Assembly (NCBI GenBank): GCA_026413225.1
Contig: JAPMTP010000078.1
Span: forward strand, 186,001-250,000
Length of the DNA: 64,000 nt
Direction of reading: 5' to 3'
Origin: Otis tarda
Taxonomy: Eukaryota; Chordata; Aves; Otidiformes; Otididae
Shown: positions 46,201-59,459 of the stretch, in pieces
Layout of the letters: each line of letters begins with the position of its first letter
Numbering within the stretch: position 1 is the stretch's first letter
The notes under the pieces: model-generated
Told to the model about the DNA's origin: nothing
What the model saw: only the letters and a program-made list of their open reading frames with translations
The model's database searches: none
Translations under genes and position numbers: made by a program

Positions 46201-49200
46201 ATCGTCCGACGTTCGTGATTTTTCGGGGTTTTTTTTCAGGGAGCGCCCACGTGCAGCTGGTGGTAAATGTCGAAGCCCTGTTCGTCAGGGAAAGACTGGA
46301 GCCCCAGTGTCTCTGGTGCGGTAGGTGCACTGCCAATGGCCGCTGAGGAGCAGCAAGAGCTTGAGTGGCTGGCACTTTTGGTGTGGGAGCAATCTTCCGA
46401 CGTTCGTTATTTTTCGGGGATTTTTTTCAGGGGGCGCCCTGTTGCAACTGGTGGTAAATGTCAAAGCTCTGTTCGTCAGGGAAAGCCCGGAGCCCCAGTG
46501 TCTGTGGTGCTGTAGGTGCGCTGCCAGTGGCCGCTGAGGACCAGCAAGAGCTTGAGTGGCTGGCACTTTTGGTGTGGGAGCAATGGTCGGACGTTCGTGA
46601 TTTTTCGATTATTTTTATCAGTGGGCACCCTGGTGCAGCTGGTGGTAAACGTCGAAGCCCTGTTCGTCAGAGAAAGCCCGGAGCCCCAATGTCTGTGCTG
46701 CTGTAGGTGCACTGAAAATGGCCTCTGAGGAGTAGCAAGAGCTTGAGTGTCTGGCAGTTTTGGTGTGGGTGCAGTGGTCCGACGTTCGTGATTTTTTGGG
46801 TTTCTTTTCATTGAGAGCCCTGGTGCAGCTGGTGGTAAACGTCGAAGCCCTGTTCGTCAGGGAAAGCCCGGAGCCCAAATGTCTGTGGTGCTGTAGGTGG
46901 ACTGCCAATGGCCGCTGAGGAGCAGCAAGAGCTTGAGTGGCTGGCACTTTTGGTGTGGGATCAATGGTTCGACGTTCGTGATTTTTTGGGGTTTTTTTCA
47001 GTGGGTGCCCACGTGTAGCTGGTGGTAAACGTTTAAGCCCTGTTCGTGAGAGAAAGCCAGGAGCCCCAATGTCTGTACTGCTGTAGGTGCGCTGCCAATG
47101 GCCGCTGAGGAGCAGCAAGAGCTTGAGTGGCTGGCACTTTTGGTGTGGGTGCAATCATTCTATGTTCGTGATTTTTTAGGGTTTTTTTTCAGGGGGCTAC
47201 CCGGTGCAGCAGGTGGTAAACGTCGAAGCCCTGTTCGTCAGGGAAAGCCCGAAGCCCCAATGTCTGTGCTGCTGTACTTACAATGCCAATGGCCGCTGAG
47301 GAGCAGCAAGAGCTTGAGTGGCTGGCACTTTTGGTGTGGGTGCAATCGTCCGACGTTCGTGATTTTTTGTTTTTTTTTCAGTGAGCGCCCACGTGCAGCT
47401 GGTGGTAAACATCGAAGCCCTGTTCATCAGGGAAAGCCCGGAGCCCCAATTTCTCTGGTGCGGTACATGGACTGCCAATGGCCGCTGAGGAGCAGCAAGA
47501 GCTTGAGTGGCTGGCACTTTTGGTGTGGGAGCAATCGTCCGACGTTCGTGATCTTTTGGGTTTTTTTCAAGTGGGCGCCCACATGCAGCTGTTGGTAAAC
47601 GTCGAAGCCCTGTTCGTCAGGCAAAGCCCGGAGCCCCAATGTCTGTGGGGCTGTAGGTGCGCTGCCAATGGCCGCTGAGGAGCAGCAAGAGCTTGAGTGG
47701 CTGGCAGTTTTGGTGTGGGAGCAATCGTCCGACGTTCGTCATTTTTCAGGGTTTTTTTTCGGGGCGCCCTGGTGCAGCTGGTGGTAAACGTCGAAGCCCT
47801 GTTCGTCAGGGAAAGCCCAGAGCCCCAATGTCTGTGCTGCTGTAGGTGCACTGCCAATGACCGCTGAGGAGCAGCAAGAGCTTGAGTGACTGGCTCTTTT
47901 GGTGTGGGAGCACTGGTCCGACGTTCGTGATTTTTCGGGGTTTTTTATCAGGGGCGGTCCACCTGCAGCTGGTGGTAAACGTCGAAGCCCTGTTCGTCAG
48001 GGAAAGCCCGGAGCCCCAATGTCTGTGCTGCTGTAGGTGCGCTGCCAATGGCCGCTGAGGAGCAGCAAGAGCTTGAGTGGCTGGCACTTTTGGTGTGGGA
48101 GCAATCGTCCAACGTTCGTATTTTTTGGGGTTTTTTTCAGGGGGCGGCCCGGTGCAGCTGGTGGTAAACTTTGAAGCCCTGTTCGTCAGGGAAATCCCGG
48201 AGCCCCAATGTCTGTGCTGCTGTACTTAAACTGCCAATGGCCGCTGAGGAGCAGCAAGAGCTTGAGTGGCTGGCACTTTTGGTGTGGGAGCAATCGTCCG
48301 ACGTTCGTGATTCTTCGGGGTTTTTATTAAGGGAGCGCCTACGTGTAGCTGGTGGTAAACATCGAAGCCCTGTTCATCAGGAATAGCCTGGTCCCCAATG
48401 TCTGTGGTGCTGTAGGTGCACTGCCAATGGCCGCTGAGGAGCAGCAAGAGCTTGAGTGGCTGGCACTTTTGGTGTGGGAGAAATAGTCCGACGTTCGTGA
48501 TTTTTCTGGTTTTTATTTCAGGGGGCGCCCAGGTGCAGCTGGTGGTAAACGTCGAAGCCCTGTTCATCAGGGAAAGCCCTGAGCCCCAATGTCACTGGTG
48601 CCGTAGGTGGACTGCCAATGGCCGCTGAGGACCAGCAAGAGCTTGAGTGGCTGGCACTTTTGGTGTGGGAGCAATGGTCCGACGTCCGTGATTCTTCGGG
48701 TTTTTTTTTCAGTGGGCACCCTGGTGCAGCTGGTGGTAAACGTCGAAGCCCTGTTCGTCAGGGAAAGCCCGGAGCCCCAATGTCTGTGGTGTTATAGGTG
48801 CGCTGCCAATGTCCGCTGAGGAGCAGCAAGAGCTTGAGTGGCTGGCCCTTTTGGTGTGGGAGCAATCTTCCGACGTTGGTGATTTTTTTGGTTTATTTTT
48901 CAGGGAGCGCTCACATGTAGCAGGTGGTAAATGTAGAAGCCCTGTTCGTCAGGGAAAGCCCGGAGCCCCAGTGTCTGTGCTGCTGTAGGTGCACTGCCAA
49001 TGGCCGCTGAGGAGCAGCAAGAGCTTGAGTGGCTGGCACTTTTGGTGTGGGAGTAATAGTCCGACGTTCGTGATTTTTCGGGGTTTTTTTTCAGTGGGAG
49101 CCCACGTGCAGCTGGTGGTAAACGTCGAAGCCCTGTTCGTCAGGGAAAGCCTGGAGCCCCAATGTCTGTGCTGCTGTAGGTGCGCTGCCAATGGCCGCTG

Positions 49201-50345
49201 AGGAGCAGCAAGAGCTTGAGTGGCTGGCACTTTTGGTGTGGGAGCAATCTTCCGAAGTTTGTGATTTTTTTGGGTTATTTTTCAGGGAGCGCTCACATGC
49301 AGCTGGTGGTAAATGTAGAAGCCCTGTTCGTCAGGGAAAGACCGGAGCCTCAATGTCTCTGGTGCGGTACGTGGACTGCCAATGGCCGCTGAGGAGCAGC
49401 AAGAGCTTGAGTGGCTGGCACTTTTGGTGTGGGAGCAATCGTCCGACGTTCTTGATTTTACGGGGTTTTTTTCAGGGAGCACCCAAGTGCAGCTGGTGGT
49501 AAACGTCTAAGCCCTGTTCGTCAGGGAAAGCCCGGAGCCCCAATGTCTGTGCTGCTGTAGGTGCACTGCAAATGACCGCAGAGGAGCAGCAAGAGCTTGA
49601 GTGGCTGACAATTTTGGTGTGGGAGCAATCGTCCGACGTTCGTGATTTTTCGGGGTTTTTTTTTCAGTGAGCGCCCTGGTGCAGCTGGTGTTATACGTCG
49701 AAGCCCTGTTCGTCAGGGAAAGCCCAGAGCCCCAATGTCTGTGGTGCTGTAGGTGCGCTGCCAATGGCCGCTGAGGAGCAGCAAGAGCTTGAGTGGCTGG
49801 CACTTTTGGTGTGGGTGCAATCATTCTATGTTCGTGATTTTTTAGGGTTTTTTTTCAGGGGGCTACCCGGTGCAGCAGGTGGTAAACGTCGAAGCCCTGT
49901 TCGTCAGGGAAAGCCCGAAGCCCCAATGTCTGTGCTGCTGTACTTACAATGCCAATGGCCGCTGAGGAGCAGCAAGAGCTTGAGTGGCTGGCACTTTTGG
50001 TGTGGGTGCAATCGTCCGACGTTCGTGATTTTTTGTTTTTTTTTTCAGTGAGCGCCCACGTGCAGCTGGTGGTAAACATCGAAGCCCTGTTCATCAGGGA
50101 AAGCCCGGAGCCCCAATTTCTCTGGTGCGGTACATGGACTGCCAATGGCCGCTGAGGAGCAGCAAGAGCTTGAGTGGCTGGCACTTTTGGTGTGGGAGCA
50201 ATCGTCCGACGTTCGTGATCTTTTGGGTTTTTTTCAAGTGGGCGCCCACATGCAGCTGTTGGTAAACGTCGAAGCCCTGTTCGTCAGGCAAAGCCCGGAG
50301 CCCCAATGTCTGTGGGGCTGTAGGTGCGCTGCCAATGGCCGCTGA
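43297..50345 (+). repeat. Dispersed multi-monomer duplications
   Basis: A block with unusual monomers (TACTTACAATGCC, and TCTCTGGTGCGGTACATGG) at about 43674-44255 recurs at 47098-47678 (offset 3424, 18 monomers) and at 49764-50345 (offset about 2667, 14 monomers). This shows copying of runs of monomers within the array. Confidence 0.88.
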
Positions 50346-51894
50346 GGAGCAGCAAGAGCTTGAGTGGCTGGCACTTTTGTTGTGGGAGCAATCGTCCGAC
50401 GTTCGTCATTTTTCAGGGCTTTTTTTCGGGGGCGCCCTGGTGCAGCTGGTGGTAAACGTCGAAGCCCTGTTCGTCAGGGAAAGCCCAGAGCCCCAATGTC
50501 TGTGCTGCTGTAGGTGCACTGCCAATGACCGCTGAGGAGCAGCAAGAGCTTGAGTGACTGGCTCTTTTGGTGTGGGAGCAATGGTCCGACGTTCGTGATT
50601 TTTCGGGGTTTTTTATCAGGGGCGGTCCACCTGCAGCTGGTGGTAAACGTCGAAGCCCTGTTCGTCAGGGAAAGCCCGGAGCCCCAATGTCTGTGCTGCT
50701 GTAGGTGCGCTGCCAATGTCCGCTGAGGAGCAGCAAGAGCTTGAGTGGCTGGCACTTTTGGTGTGGAAGCAATCTTCCGACGGTGATTTTTCGGGGTTTT
50801 TTTTCAGGGGGCGCCCACGTGCAGCTGGTGGTAAACGTCGAAGCCCTGTTCGTCAGGGAAAGCCTGGAGCCCCAATGTCTGTGCTGCTGTAGGTGTGCTG
50901 CCAATGGCCGCTGAGGAGCAGCAAGAGCTTGAGTGGCTGGCACTTTTGGTGTGGGAGCAATCTTCCGACGTTGGTGATTTTTTTGGTTTATTTTTCAGGG
51001 AGCGCTCACATGTAGCAGGTGGTAAATGTAGAAGCCCTGTTCGTCAGGGAAAGCCCGGAGCCCCAGTGTCTGTGCTGCTGTAGGTGCACTGCCAATGGCC
51101 GCTGAGGAGCAGCAAGAGCTTGAGTGGCTGGCACTTTTGGTGTGGGAGTAATAGTCCGACGTTCGTGATTTTTCGGGGTTTTTTTCAGTGGGAGCCCACG
51201 TGCAGCTGGTGGTAAACGTCGAAGCCCTGTTCGTCAGGGAAAGCCTGGAACCCCAATGTCTGTGCTGCTGTAGGTGCGCTGCCAATGGCCGCTGAGGAGC
51301 AGCAAGAGCTTGAGTGGCTGGCACTTTTGGTGTGGGAGCAATCTTCCGAAGTTTGTGATTTTTTTGGGTTATTTTTCAGGGAGCGCTCACATGCAGCTGG
51401 TGGTAAATGTAGAAGCCCTGTTCGTCAGGGAAAGACCGGAGCCTCAATGTCTCTGGTGCGGTACGTGGACTGCCAATGGCCGCTGAGGAGCAGCAAGAGC
51501 TTGAGTGGCTGGCACTTTTGGTGTGGGAGCAATCGTCCGACGTTCTTGATTTTACGGGGTTTTTTTCAGGGAGCACCCAAGTGCAGCTGGTGGTAAACGT
51601 CTAAGCCCTGTTCGTCAGGGAAAGCCCGGAGCCCCAATGTCTGTGCTGCTGTAGGTGCACTGCAAATGACCGCAGAGGAGCAGCAAGAGCTTGAGTGGCT
51701 GACAATTTTGGTGTGGGAGCAATCGTCCGACGTTCGTGATTTTTCGGGGTTTTTTTTTCAGTGAGCGCCCTGGTGCAGCTGGTGTTATACGTCGAAGCCC
51801 TGTTCGTCAGGGAAAGCCCAGAGCCCCAATGTCTGTGGTGCTGTAGGTGCGCTGCCAATGGCCGCTGAGGAGCAGCAAGAGCTTGAGTGGCTGG
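48838..51894 (+). repeat. 2094-bp spaced duplication (11-mer)
   Basis: About 48838-49800 matches 50932-51894, for example 49180-49392 with 51274-51486 and 49507 with 51601. The offset of 2094 bp equals 11 monomers. The shared rare variants (GATTTTACGG, and GAAGTTTGTGA) exclude chance similarity between monomers. Confidence 0.88.
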
Positions 51895-54664
51895 CACTTT
51901 TGGTGTGGGAGCAATCTTCCGACGTTCGTTATTTTTCGGGGATTTTTTTCAGGGGGCGCCCTGTTGCAGCTGGTTGTAAATGTCAAAGCTCTGTTCGTCA
52001 GGGAAAGCCCGGAGCCCCAATGTCTGTGGTGCTGTAGGTGCGCTGCCAATGGCCGCTGAGGAGCAGCAAGAGCTTGAGTGGCTGGCACTTTTGGTGTGGG
52101 AGCAATGGTCCGACGTTCGTGATTTTTCGAGTTTTTTTTTCAGTGGGCACCCTGGTGCAGATGGTGGTAAACGTCGAAGCCCTGTTCGTCAGAGAAAGCC
52201 CGGAGCCCCAATGTCTGTGCTGCTGTAGGTGCACTGAAAATGGCCTCTGAGGAGTAGCAAGAGCTTGAGTGTCTGGCACTTTTGGTGTGGGTGCAGTGGT
52301 CCGACGTTCGTGATTTTTTGGGTTTCTTTTCAATGAGAGCCCTGGTGCAGCTGGTGGTAAACGTCGAAGCCCTGTTCGTCAGGGAAAGCCCGGAGCCCCA
52401 ATATCTGTGCTGCTGTAGGTGCACTGCTAATGGCCGCTGAGGAGCAGCAAGGGTTTGAGTGGCTGGTACTTTTGGTGTGGGGATAATCGTCCGACATTCG
52501 TGATTTTTTGGGGTTCATTTTCAAGGGGCGCCCACGTGCAGCTGGTGGTAAACTTCGAAGCCCTGTTCGTCAGGGAAAGCCCGGAGCCCCAATTTCTCTG
52601 GTGCGGTACATGGACTGCCAATGGCTGCTGAGTAGCAGCAAGAGCTTGAGTGGCTGGCACTTCTGGTGTGGGAGCAATCGTCCGACGTTAGTAATTTTTT
52701 GTGGTTTTTTTTTCAGTGAGAGCCCACGTGGATCTGGTGGTAAACGTCTAAGCCCTGTTCGTCAGAGAAATCCCGGAGACCCAATGTCTGTGCTGCTGTA
52801 GGTGCACTTCCAATGACCGCTGAGGAGCAGCAAGAGCTTGAGTGGCTGGCCCTTTTGGTGTGGGATCAATGGTTCTACGTTCGTGATTTTTCGGGGTTTT
52901 ATTCAGTGGGTGCCCACGTGCAGCTGGTGGTATACGTCGAAACCCTGTTCGTCAGAGAAAGCCAGGAGCCCCAATGTCTCTGGTGCGGTAGGTGGACTGC
53001 CAGTGGCCGCTGAGGAGCAGCCAGAGCTTGAGTGGCTGTCACTTTTGGTGTGGGAGCAATCGTCCGATGTTCGTGATTTTTGGGTTTTTTATCAGGGAGC
53101 GATCAAGTGCAGCTGGTGGTAAACGTCTAAGCCCTGCTCCTCAGGGAAAGGCCGGAGCCCCAATGTCTGTGCTGCTGTAGGTGCACTGCCAATGGCCGCT
53201 GAGGAGCAGCAAGAGCTTGAGTGGCTGGCACTTTCGGTGTGGGAGCAATGGTCCGACGTTCGTGATTTTTCGAGTTTTTTTTCAGTGGGCACCCACATAC
53301 AGCTGGTGGTAAACGTCGAAGCCCTGTTCGTCAGGGAAAGCCCGGAGCCCCAATGTCTGTGCTGCTGTAGGTGCGCTGCCAATGGCCGCTGAGGAGCAGC
53401 AAGAGCTTGAGTGGCTGGCACTATTGGTGTGGGAGCAATCGTCCGACGTTCGTGATTTTTCGGGGTTTTTTTTCAGTGAGCGCCCTGGTGCAGCTGGTGT
53501 TATACGTCGAAGCCCTGTTCGTCAGGGAAAGCCCAGAGCCCCAATGTCTGTGGTGCTGTAGGTGCGCTGCCAATGGCCGCTGAGGAGCAGCAAGAGCTTG
53601 AGTGGCTGGCACTTTTGGTGTGGAAGCAATCTTCCGACGTTCGTTATTTTTCGGGGATTTTTTTCAGGGGGCGCCCTGTTGCAGCTGGTTGTAAATGTCA
53701 AAGCTCTGTTCGTCAGGGAAAGCCCGGAGCCCCAATGTCTGTGGTGCTGTAGGTGCGCTGCCAATGGCTGCTGAGGAGCAGCAAGAGCTTGAGTGGCTGG
53801 CACTTTTGGTGTGGGAGCAATGGTCCGACGTTCGTGATTTTTCGAGTTTTTTTTTCAGTGGGCACCCTGGTGCAGATGGTGGTAAACGTCGAAGCCCTGT
53901 TCGTCAGAGAAAGCCCGGAGCCCCAGTGTCTGTGCTGCTGTAGGTGCACTGCAAATGACCGCTGAGGAGCAGCAAGAGCTTGAGTGGCTGGCACTTTTGG
54001 TGTGGGAGTAATAGTCCGACGTTCGTGATTTTTCGGGGTTTTTTTTCAGTGGGAGCCCACGTGCTGCTGGTGGTAAACGTCGAAGCCCTGTTCGTCAGGG
54101 AAAGCCTGGAGCCCCAATGTCTGTGCTGCTGTAGGTGCGCTTCCAATGGCACCCAAGGAGCAGCAAGAGCTTGAGTGGCTGGCACTTTTGGTGTGGGAGC
54201 AATGGTCCGACGTTCGTGATTTTTCAGGTTTTTTTCAGGGGACGCCCACGTGTAGCTTGTGGTAAACGTCTAAGCCCTGCTCCTCAGGGAAAGGCCAGAG
54301 CCCCAATGTCTGTGCTGCTGTAGGTGCGCTGCCAATGGCCGCTGAGGAGCAGCAAGAGCTTGAGTGGCTGGCACTTTTGGTGTGGGAGCAATCTTCCGAT
54401 GTTGGTGATTTTTTTGGGTTATTTTTCAGGGAGCGCTCACATGCAGCTGGTGGTAAATGTAGAAGCTCTGTTCGTCAGGGAAAGACCGGAGCCTCAATGT
54501 CTCTGGTGCGGTACGTGGACTGCCAATGGCCGCTGAGGAGCAGCAAGAGCTTGAGTGGCTGGCACTTTTGGTGTGGGAGCAATCGTCCGACGTTCTTGAT
54601 TTTACGGGGTTTTTTTCAGGGAGCACCCAAGTGCAGCTGGTGGTAAACGTCTAAGCCCTGTTCG

Positions 54665-57600
54665 TCAGGGAAAGCCCGGAGCCCCAATGTCTGTGCTGCT
54701 GTAGGTGCACTGCAAATGACCGCTGAGGAGCAGCAAGAGCTTGAGTGGCTGACAATTTTGGTGTGGGAGCAATCGTCCGACGTTCGTGATTTTTCGGGGT
54801 TTTTTTTCAGTGAGCGCCCTGGTGCAGCTGATGTTATACGTCGAAGCCCTGTTCGTCAGGGAAAGCCCAGAGCCCCAATGTCTGTGGTGCTGTAGGTGCG
54901 CTGCCAATGGCCGCTGAGGAGCAGCAAGAGCTTGAGTGGCTGGCACTTTTGGTGTGGGAGCAATCTTCCGACGTTCGTTATTTTTCGGGGATTTTTTTCA
55001 GGGGGCGCCCTGTTGCAGCTGGTTGTAAATGTCAAAGCTCTGTTCGTCAGGGAAAGCCCGGAGCCCCAGTGTCTGTGCTGCTGTAGGTGCGCTGCCAATG
55101 GCCGCTGAGGAGCAGCAAGAGCTTGAGTGGCTGGCACTTTTGGTGTGGGAGCAATGGTCCGACGTTCGTGATTTTTCGAGTATTTTTTTCAGTGGGCACC
55201 CTGGTGCAGCTGGTGGTAAACGTCGAAGCCCTGTTCGTCAGAGAAAGCCCGGAGCCCCAATGTCTGTGGTGCTGTAGGTGGACTTCCAATGGCCGCTGAG
55301 GAGCAGCAAGAGCTTGAGTGGCTGGCACTTTTGGTGTGGGATCAATGGTTCGACGTCCGTGATTCTTCGGGGTTTTTTTCAGTGGGTGCCCACGTGTAGC
55401 TGGTGGTAAACGTTTAAGCCCTGTTCGTGAGAGAAAGCCAGGACCCCCAATGTCTGTACTGCTGTAGGTGCGCTGCCAATGGCCGCTGAGGAGCAGCAAT
55501 GGTTTGAGTGGCTGGCACTTTTGGTGTGGGTGCAATCATTCTACGTTCGTGATTTTTTAGGGTTTTTTTTCAGGGGGCTTCCCGGTGCAGCTGGTGGTAA
55601 ACGTCGAAGCCCTGTTCGTCAGGGAAAGCCCGAAGCCCCAATGTCTGTGCTGCTGTAGGTGCGCTGCCAATGGCCGCCCAGGAGCAGCAAGAGATTGAGT
55701 GGCTGGCACTTTTGGTGTGGGAGCAATCTTCCGACGTTCGTTATTTTTCGGGGATTTTTTTCAGGGGGCGCCCTGTTGCAGCTGGTTGTCAATGTCAAAG
55801 CTCTGTTCGTCAGGGAAAGCCCGGAGCCCCAATGTCTCTGGTGCGGTAGGTGGACTGCCAATGTCCGCTGAGGAGCAGCAAGAGCTTGAGTGGCTGGCAC
55901 TTGTGGTGTGGGAGCAATCGTCCGACGTTCGTGATTTTTTGGGTTTTTTTCGGGAAGCGCCCAGGTGCAGCTGGTGGTAAACGTGGAAGCCCTGTTCGTC
56001 AGGGAAACCCCAGAGCCCGAGTGTCTGTGCTGCTGTAGGTGCGCTGCCAATGGCCGCTGAGGAGCAGCAAGAGCTTGAGTGTCTAGCACTTTTGGTGTGG
56101 CAGCAATCTTCCGACGTTGGTGATTTTTCGGGGTTTTTTTTTTCAGTGAGCGCCCACGTGCAGCTGGCGGTAAACGTTGAAGCCCTGTTCGTCAGGGAAA
56201 GTCGGAGCTCCAATGTCTCTGGTGCGGTAGGTGGACTGCCAATGTCCGCTGAGGAGCAGCAAGAGCTTGAGTGGCTGGCACTTTTGGTGTGGGAGCAATC
56301 GTCCGACGTTCGTGATTTTTCGGGGTTTTTTTCAGGGAGCACCCACGTGCAGCTGGTGGTAAACGTCAAAGCCCTGTTCGTCAGGGAAAGCCCGGAGCCC
56401 CAGTGTCTGTGCTGCTGTAGGTGCACTGCAAATGACCGCTGAGGAGCAGCAAGAGCTTGAGTGGCTGACAATTTTGGTGTGGGAGCAATCGTCCGACGTT
56501 CGTGATTTTTCGGGGTTTTTTTTCAGTGAGCGCCCTGGTGCAGCTGGTGTTATACGTCGAAGCCCTGTTCGTCAGGGAAAGCCGAGAGCCCCAATGTCTG
56601 TGGTGCTGTAGGTGCGCTGCCAATGGCCGCTGAGGAGCAGCAAGAGCTTGAGTGGCTGGCACTTTTGGTGTGGGAGCAATCTTCCGACGTTCGTTATTTT
56701 TCGGGGATTTTTTTCAGGGGGCGCCCTGTTGCAGCTGGTTGTAAATGTCAAAGCTCTGTTCGTCAGGGAAAGCCCGGAGCCCCAGTGTCTGTGCTGCTGT
56801 AGGTGCGCTGCCAATGGCCGCTGAGGAGCAGCAAGAGCTTGAGTGGCTGGCACTTTTGGTGTGGGAGCAATGGTCCGACGTTCGTGATTTTTCGAGTTTT
56901 TTTTTCAGTGGGCACCCTGGTGCAGCTGGTGGTAAACGTCGAAGCCCTGTTCGTCAGAGAAAGCCCGGAGCCCCAATGTCTGTGGTGCTGTAGGTGGACT
57001 TCCAATGGCCGCTGAGGAGCAGCAAGAGCTTGAGTGGCTGGCACTTTTGGTGTGGGAGCAATGGTTCGACGTCCGTGATTCTTCGGGGTTTTTTTCAGTG
57101 GGTGCCCACGTGTAGCTGGTGGTAAACGTTTAAGCCCTGTTCGTGAGAGAAAGCCAGGACCCCCAATGTCTGTACTGCTGTAGGTGCGCTGCCAATGGCC
57201 GCTGAGGAGCAGCAATGGTTTGAGTGGCTGGCACTTTTGGTGTGGGTGCAATCATTCTACGTTCGTGATTTTTTAGGGTTTTTTTTCAGGGGGCTTCCCG
57301 GTGCAGCTGGTGGTAAACGTCGAAGCCCTGTTCGTCAGGGAAAGCCCGAAGCCCCAATGTCTGTGGTGCTGTAGGTGCGCTGCCAATGGCCGCCCAGGAG
57401 CAGCAAGAGATTGAGTGGCTGGCACTTTTGGTGTGGGAGCAATCTTCCGACGTTCGTTATTTTTCGGGGATTTTTTTCAGGGGGCGCCCTGTTGCAGCTG
57501 GTTGTAAATGTCAAAGCTCTGTTCGTCAGGGAAAGCCCGGAGCCCCAATGTCTCTGGTGCGGTAGGTGGACTGCCAATGTCCGCTGAGGAGCAGCAAGAG

Positions 57601-58094
57601 CTTGAGTGGCTGGCACTTGTGGTGTGGGAGCAATCGTCCGACGTTCGTGATTTTTTGGGTTTTTTTTCGGGAAGCGCCCAGGTGCAGCTGGTGGTAAACG
57701 TGGAAGCCCTGTTCGTCAGGGAAACCCCAGAGCCCGAGTGTCTGTGCTGCTGTAGGTGCGCTGCCAATGGCCGCTGAGGAGCAGCAAGAGCTTGCGTGGC
57801 TGGCAGTTTTGGTGTGGCAGCAATCTTCCGACGTTGGTGATTTTTCGGGGTTTTTTTCAGTGAGCGCCCACGTGCAGCTGGCGGTAAACGTTGAAGCCCT
57901 GTTCGTCAGGGAAAGTCGGAGCTCCAATGTCTCTGGTGCGGTAGGTGGACTGCCAATGTCCGCTGAGGAGCAGCAAGAGCTTGAGTGGCTGGCACTTTTG
58001 GTGTGGGAGCAATCGTCCGACGTTCGTGATTTTTCGGGGTTTTTTTCAGGGAGCACCCACGTGCAGCTGGTGGTAAACGTCAAAGCCCTGTTCG
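54665..58094 (+). repeat. 1.715-kb higher-order repeat (9-mer), two tandem units
   Basis: 54665-56380 and 56381-58094 are near-identical tandem copies of nine monomers, and a third begins at 58095. Matching landmarks are 55047/56763, 55659/57375 and 55850/57566. Similar 9-monomer spacing links 51807 with 53522. This is the clearest true higher-order repeat in the array. Confidence 0.9.
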
Positions 58095-59459
58095 TCAGGG
58101 AAAGCCCGGAGCCCCAGTGTCTGTGCTGCTGTAGGTGCACTGCAAATGACCGCTGAGGAGCAGCAAGAGCTTGAGTGGCTGACAATTTTGGTGTGGGAGT
58201 AATGGTCCGACGTTCGTGATTTTTCGGGGTTTTTTTTCAGTGAGCGCCCTGGTGCAGCTAGTGGTATACGTCGAAGCCCTGTTCGTCAGGGAAAGCCCAG
58301 AGCCCCAATGTCTGTGGTGCTGTAGGTGCGCTGCCAATGGCCGCTGAGGAGCAGCAAGAGCTTGAGTGGCTGGCACTTTTGGTGTGGGAGGAATGGTCCG
58401 ACGTTCGTGATTTTTCGAGTTTTTTTTTCAGGGGGCACCCTGGTGCAGATGGTGGTAAACGTCGAAGCCCTGCTCGTCAGAGAAAGCCCGGAGGCCCAAT
58501 GTCTGTGCTGCTGTAGGTGCACTGAAAATGGCCTCTGAGGAGTAGCAAGAGCTTGAGTGTCTGGCACTTTTGGTGTGGGTGCAGTGGTCCGACGTTCGTG
58601 ATTTTTTGGGTTTCTTTTCATTGAGAGCCCTGGTGCAGCTGGTGGTAAACGTCGAAGCCCTGTTCGTCAGGGAAAGCCCGGAGCACAAATGTCTGTGGTG
58701 CTGTAGGTGCACTGCCAATGGCCGCTGAGGAGCAGCAAGAGCTTGAGTGTCTGGCACTTTTGGTGTGGGTGCAGTGGTCCGACGTTCGTGATTTTTTGGG
58801 TTTCTTTTCATTGAGAGCCCTGGTGCAGCTGGTGGTAAACGTCGAAGCCCTGTTCGTGAGAGAAAGCCAGGAGCCCCAATGTCTGTACTGCTGTAGGTGC
58901 GCTGCCAATGGCCGCTGAGGAGCAGCAAGGGTTTGAGTGGCTGGCACTTTTGGTGTGGGTGCAATCATTCTACGTTCGTGATTTTTTAGGGTTTTTTTTC
59001 AGGGGGCTTCCCTGTGCAGCTGGTGGTAAACGTCGAAGCCCTGTTCGTCAGGGAAAGCCCGAAGCCCCAATGTCTGTGCTGCTGTAGGTGCACTGCCAAT
59101 GGCCGCCCAGGAGCAGCAAGAGATTGAGTGGCTGGCACTTTTGGTGTGGAGCAATCGTCCGACGTACTGGATTTTTCGGTTTTTTTTTCAGTGGGCACCC
59201 ACGTGCAGCTGGTGGTAAACCTCGAAGCCCTGTTCGTCAGGGAAAGCCCGGAGCCCCAATGTCTGTGCTGCTGTAGATGCGCTGCCAATGGCCGCTGAGG
59301 ACCAGCAACAGCTTGAGTGGCTGGCACTTTTGGTGTGCGAGCAAGGGTCCGACGTTCGTTATTTTTCGAGTTTTTTTTTTGGGGGCGACCACGTGCAGCT
59401 GGTGGTAAACGTTGAAGCCCTGTTCGTCAGGGAAAGCCCGGAGCCCCAATGTCTGTGGT

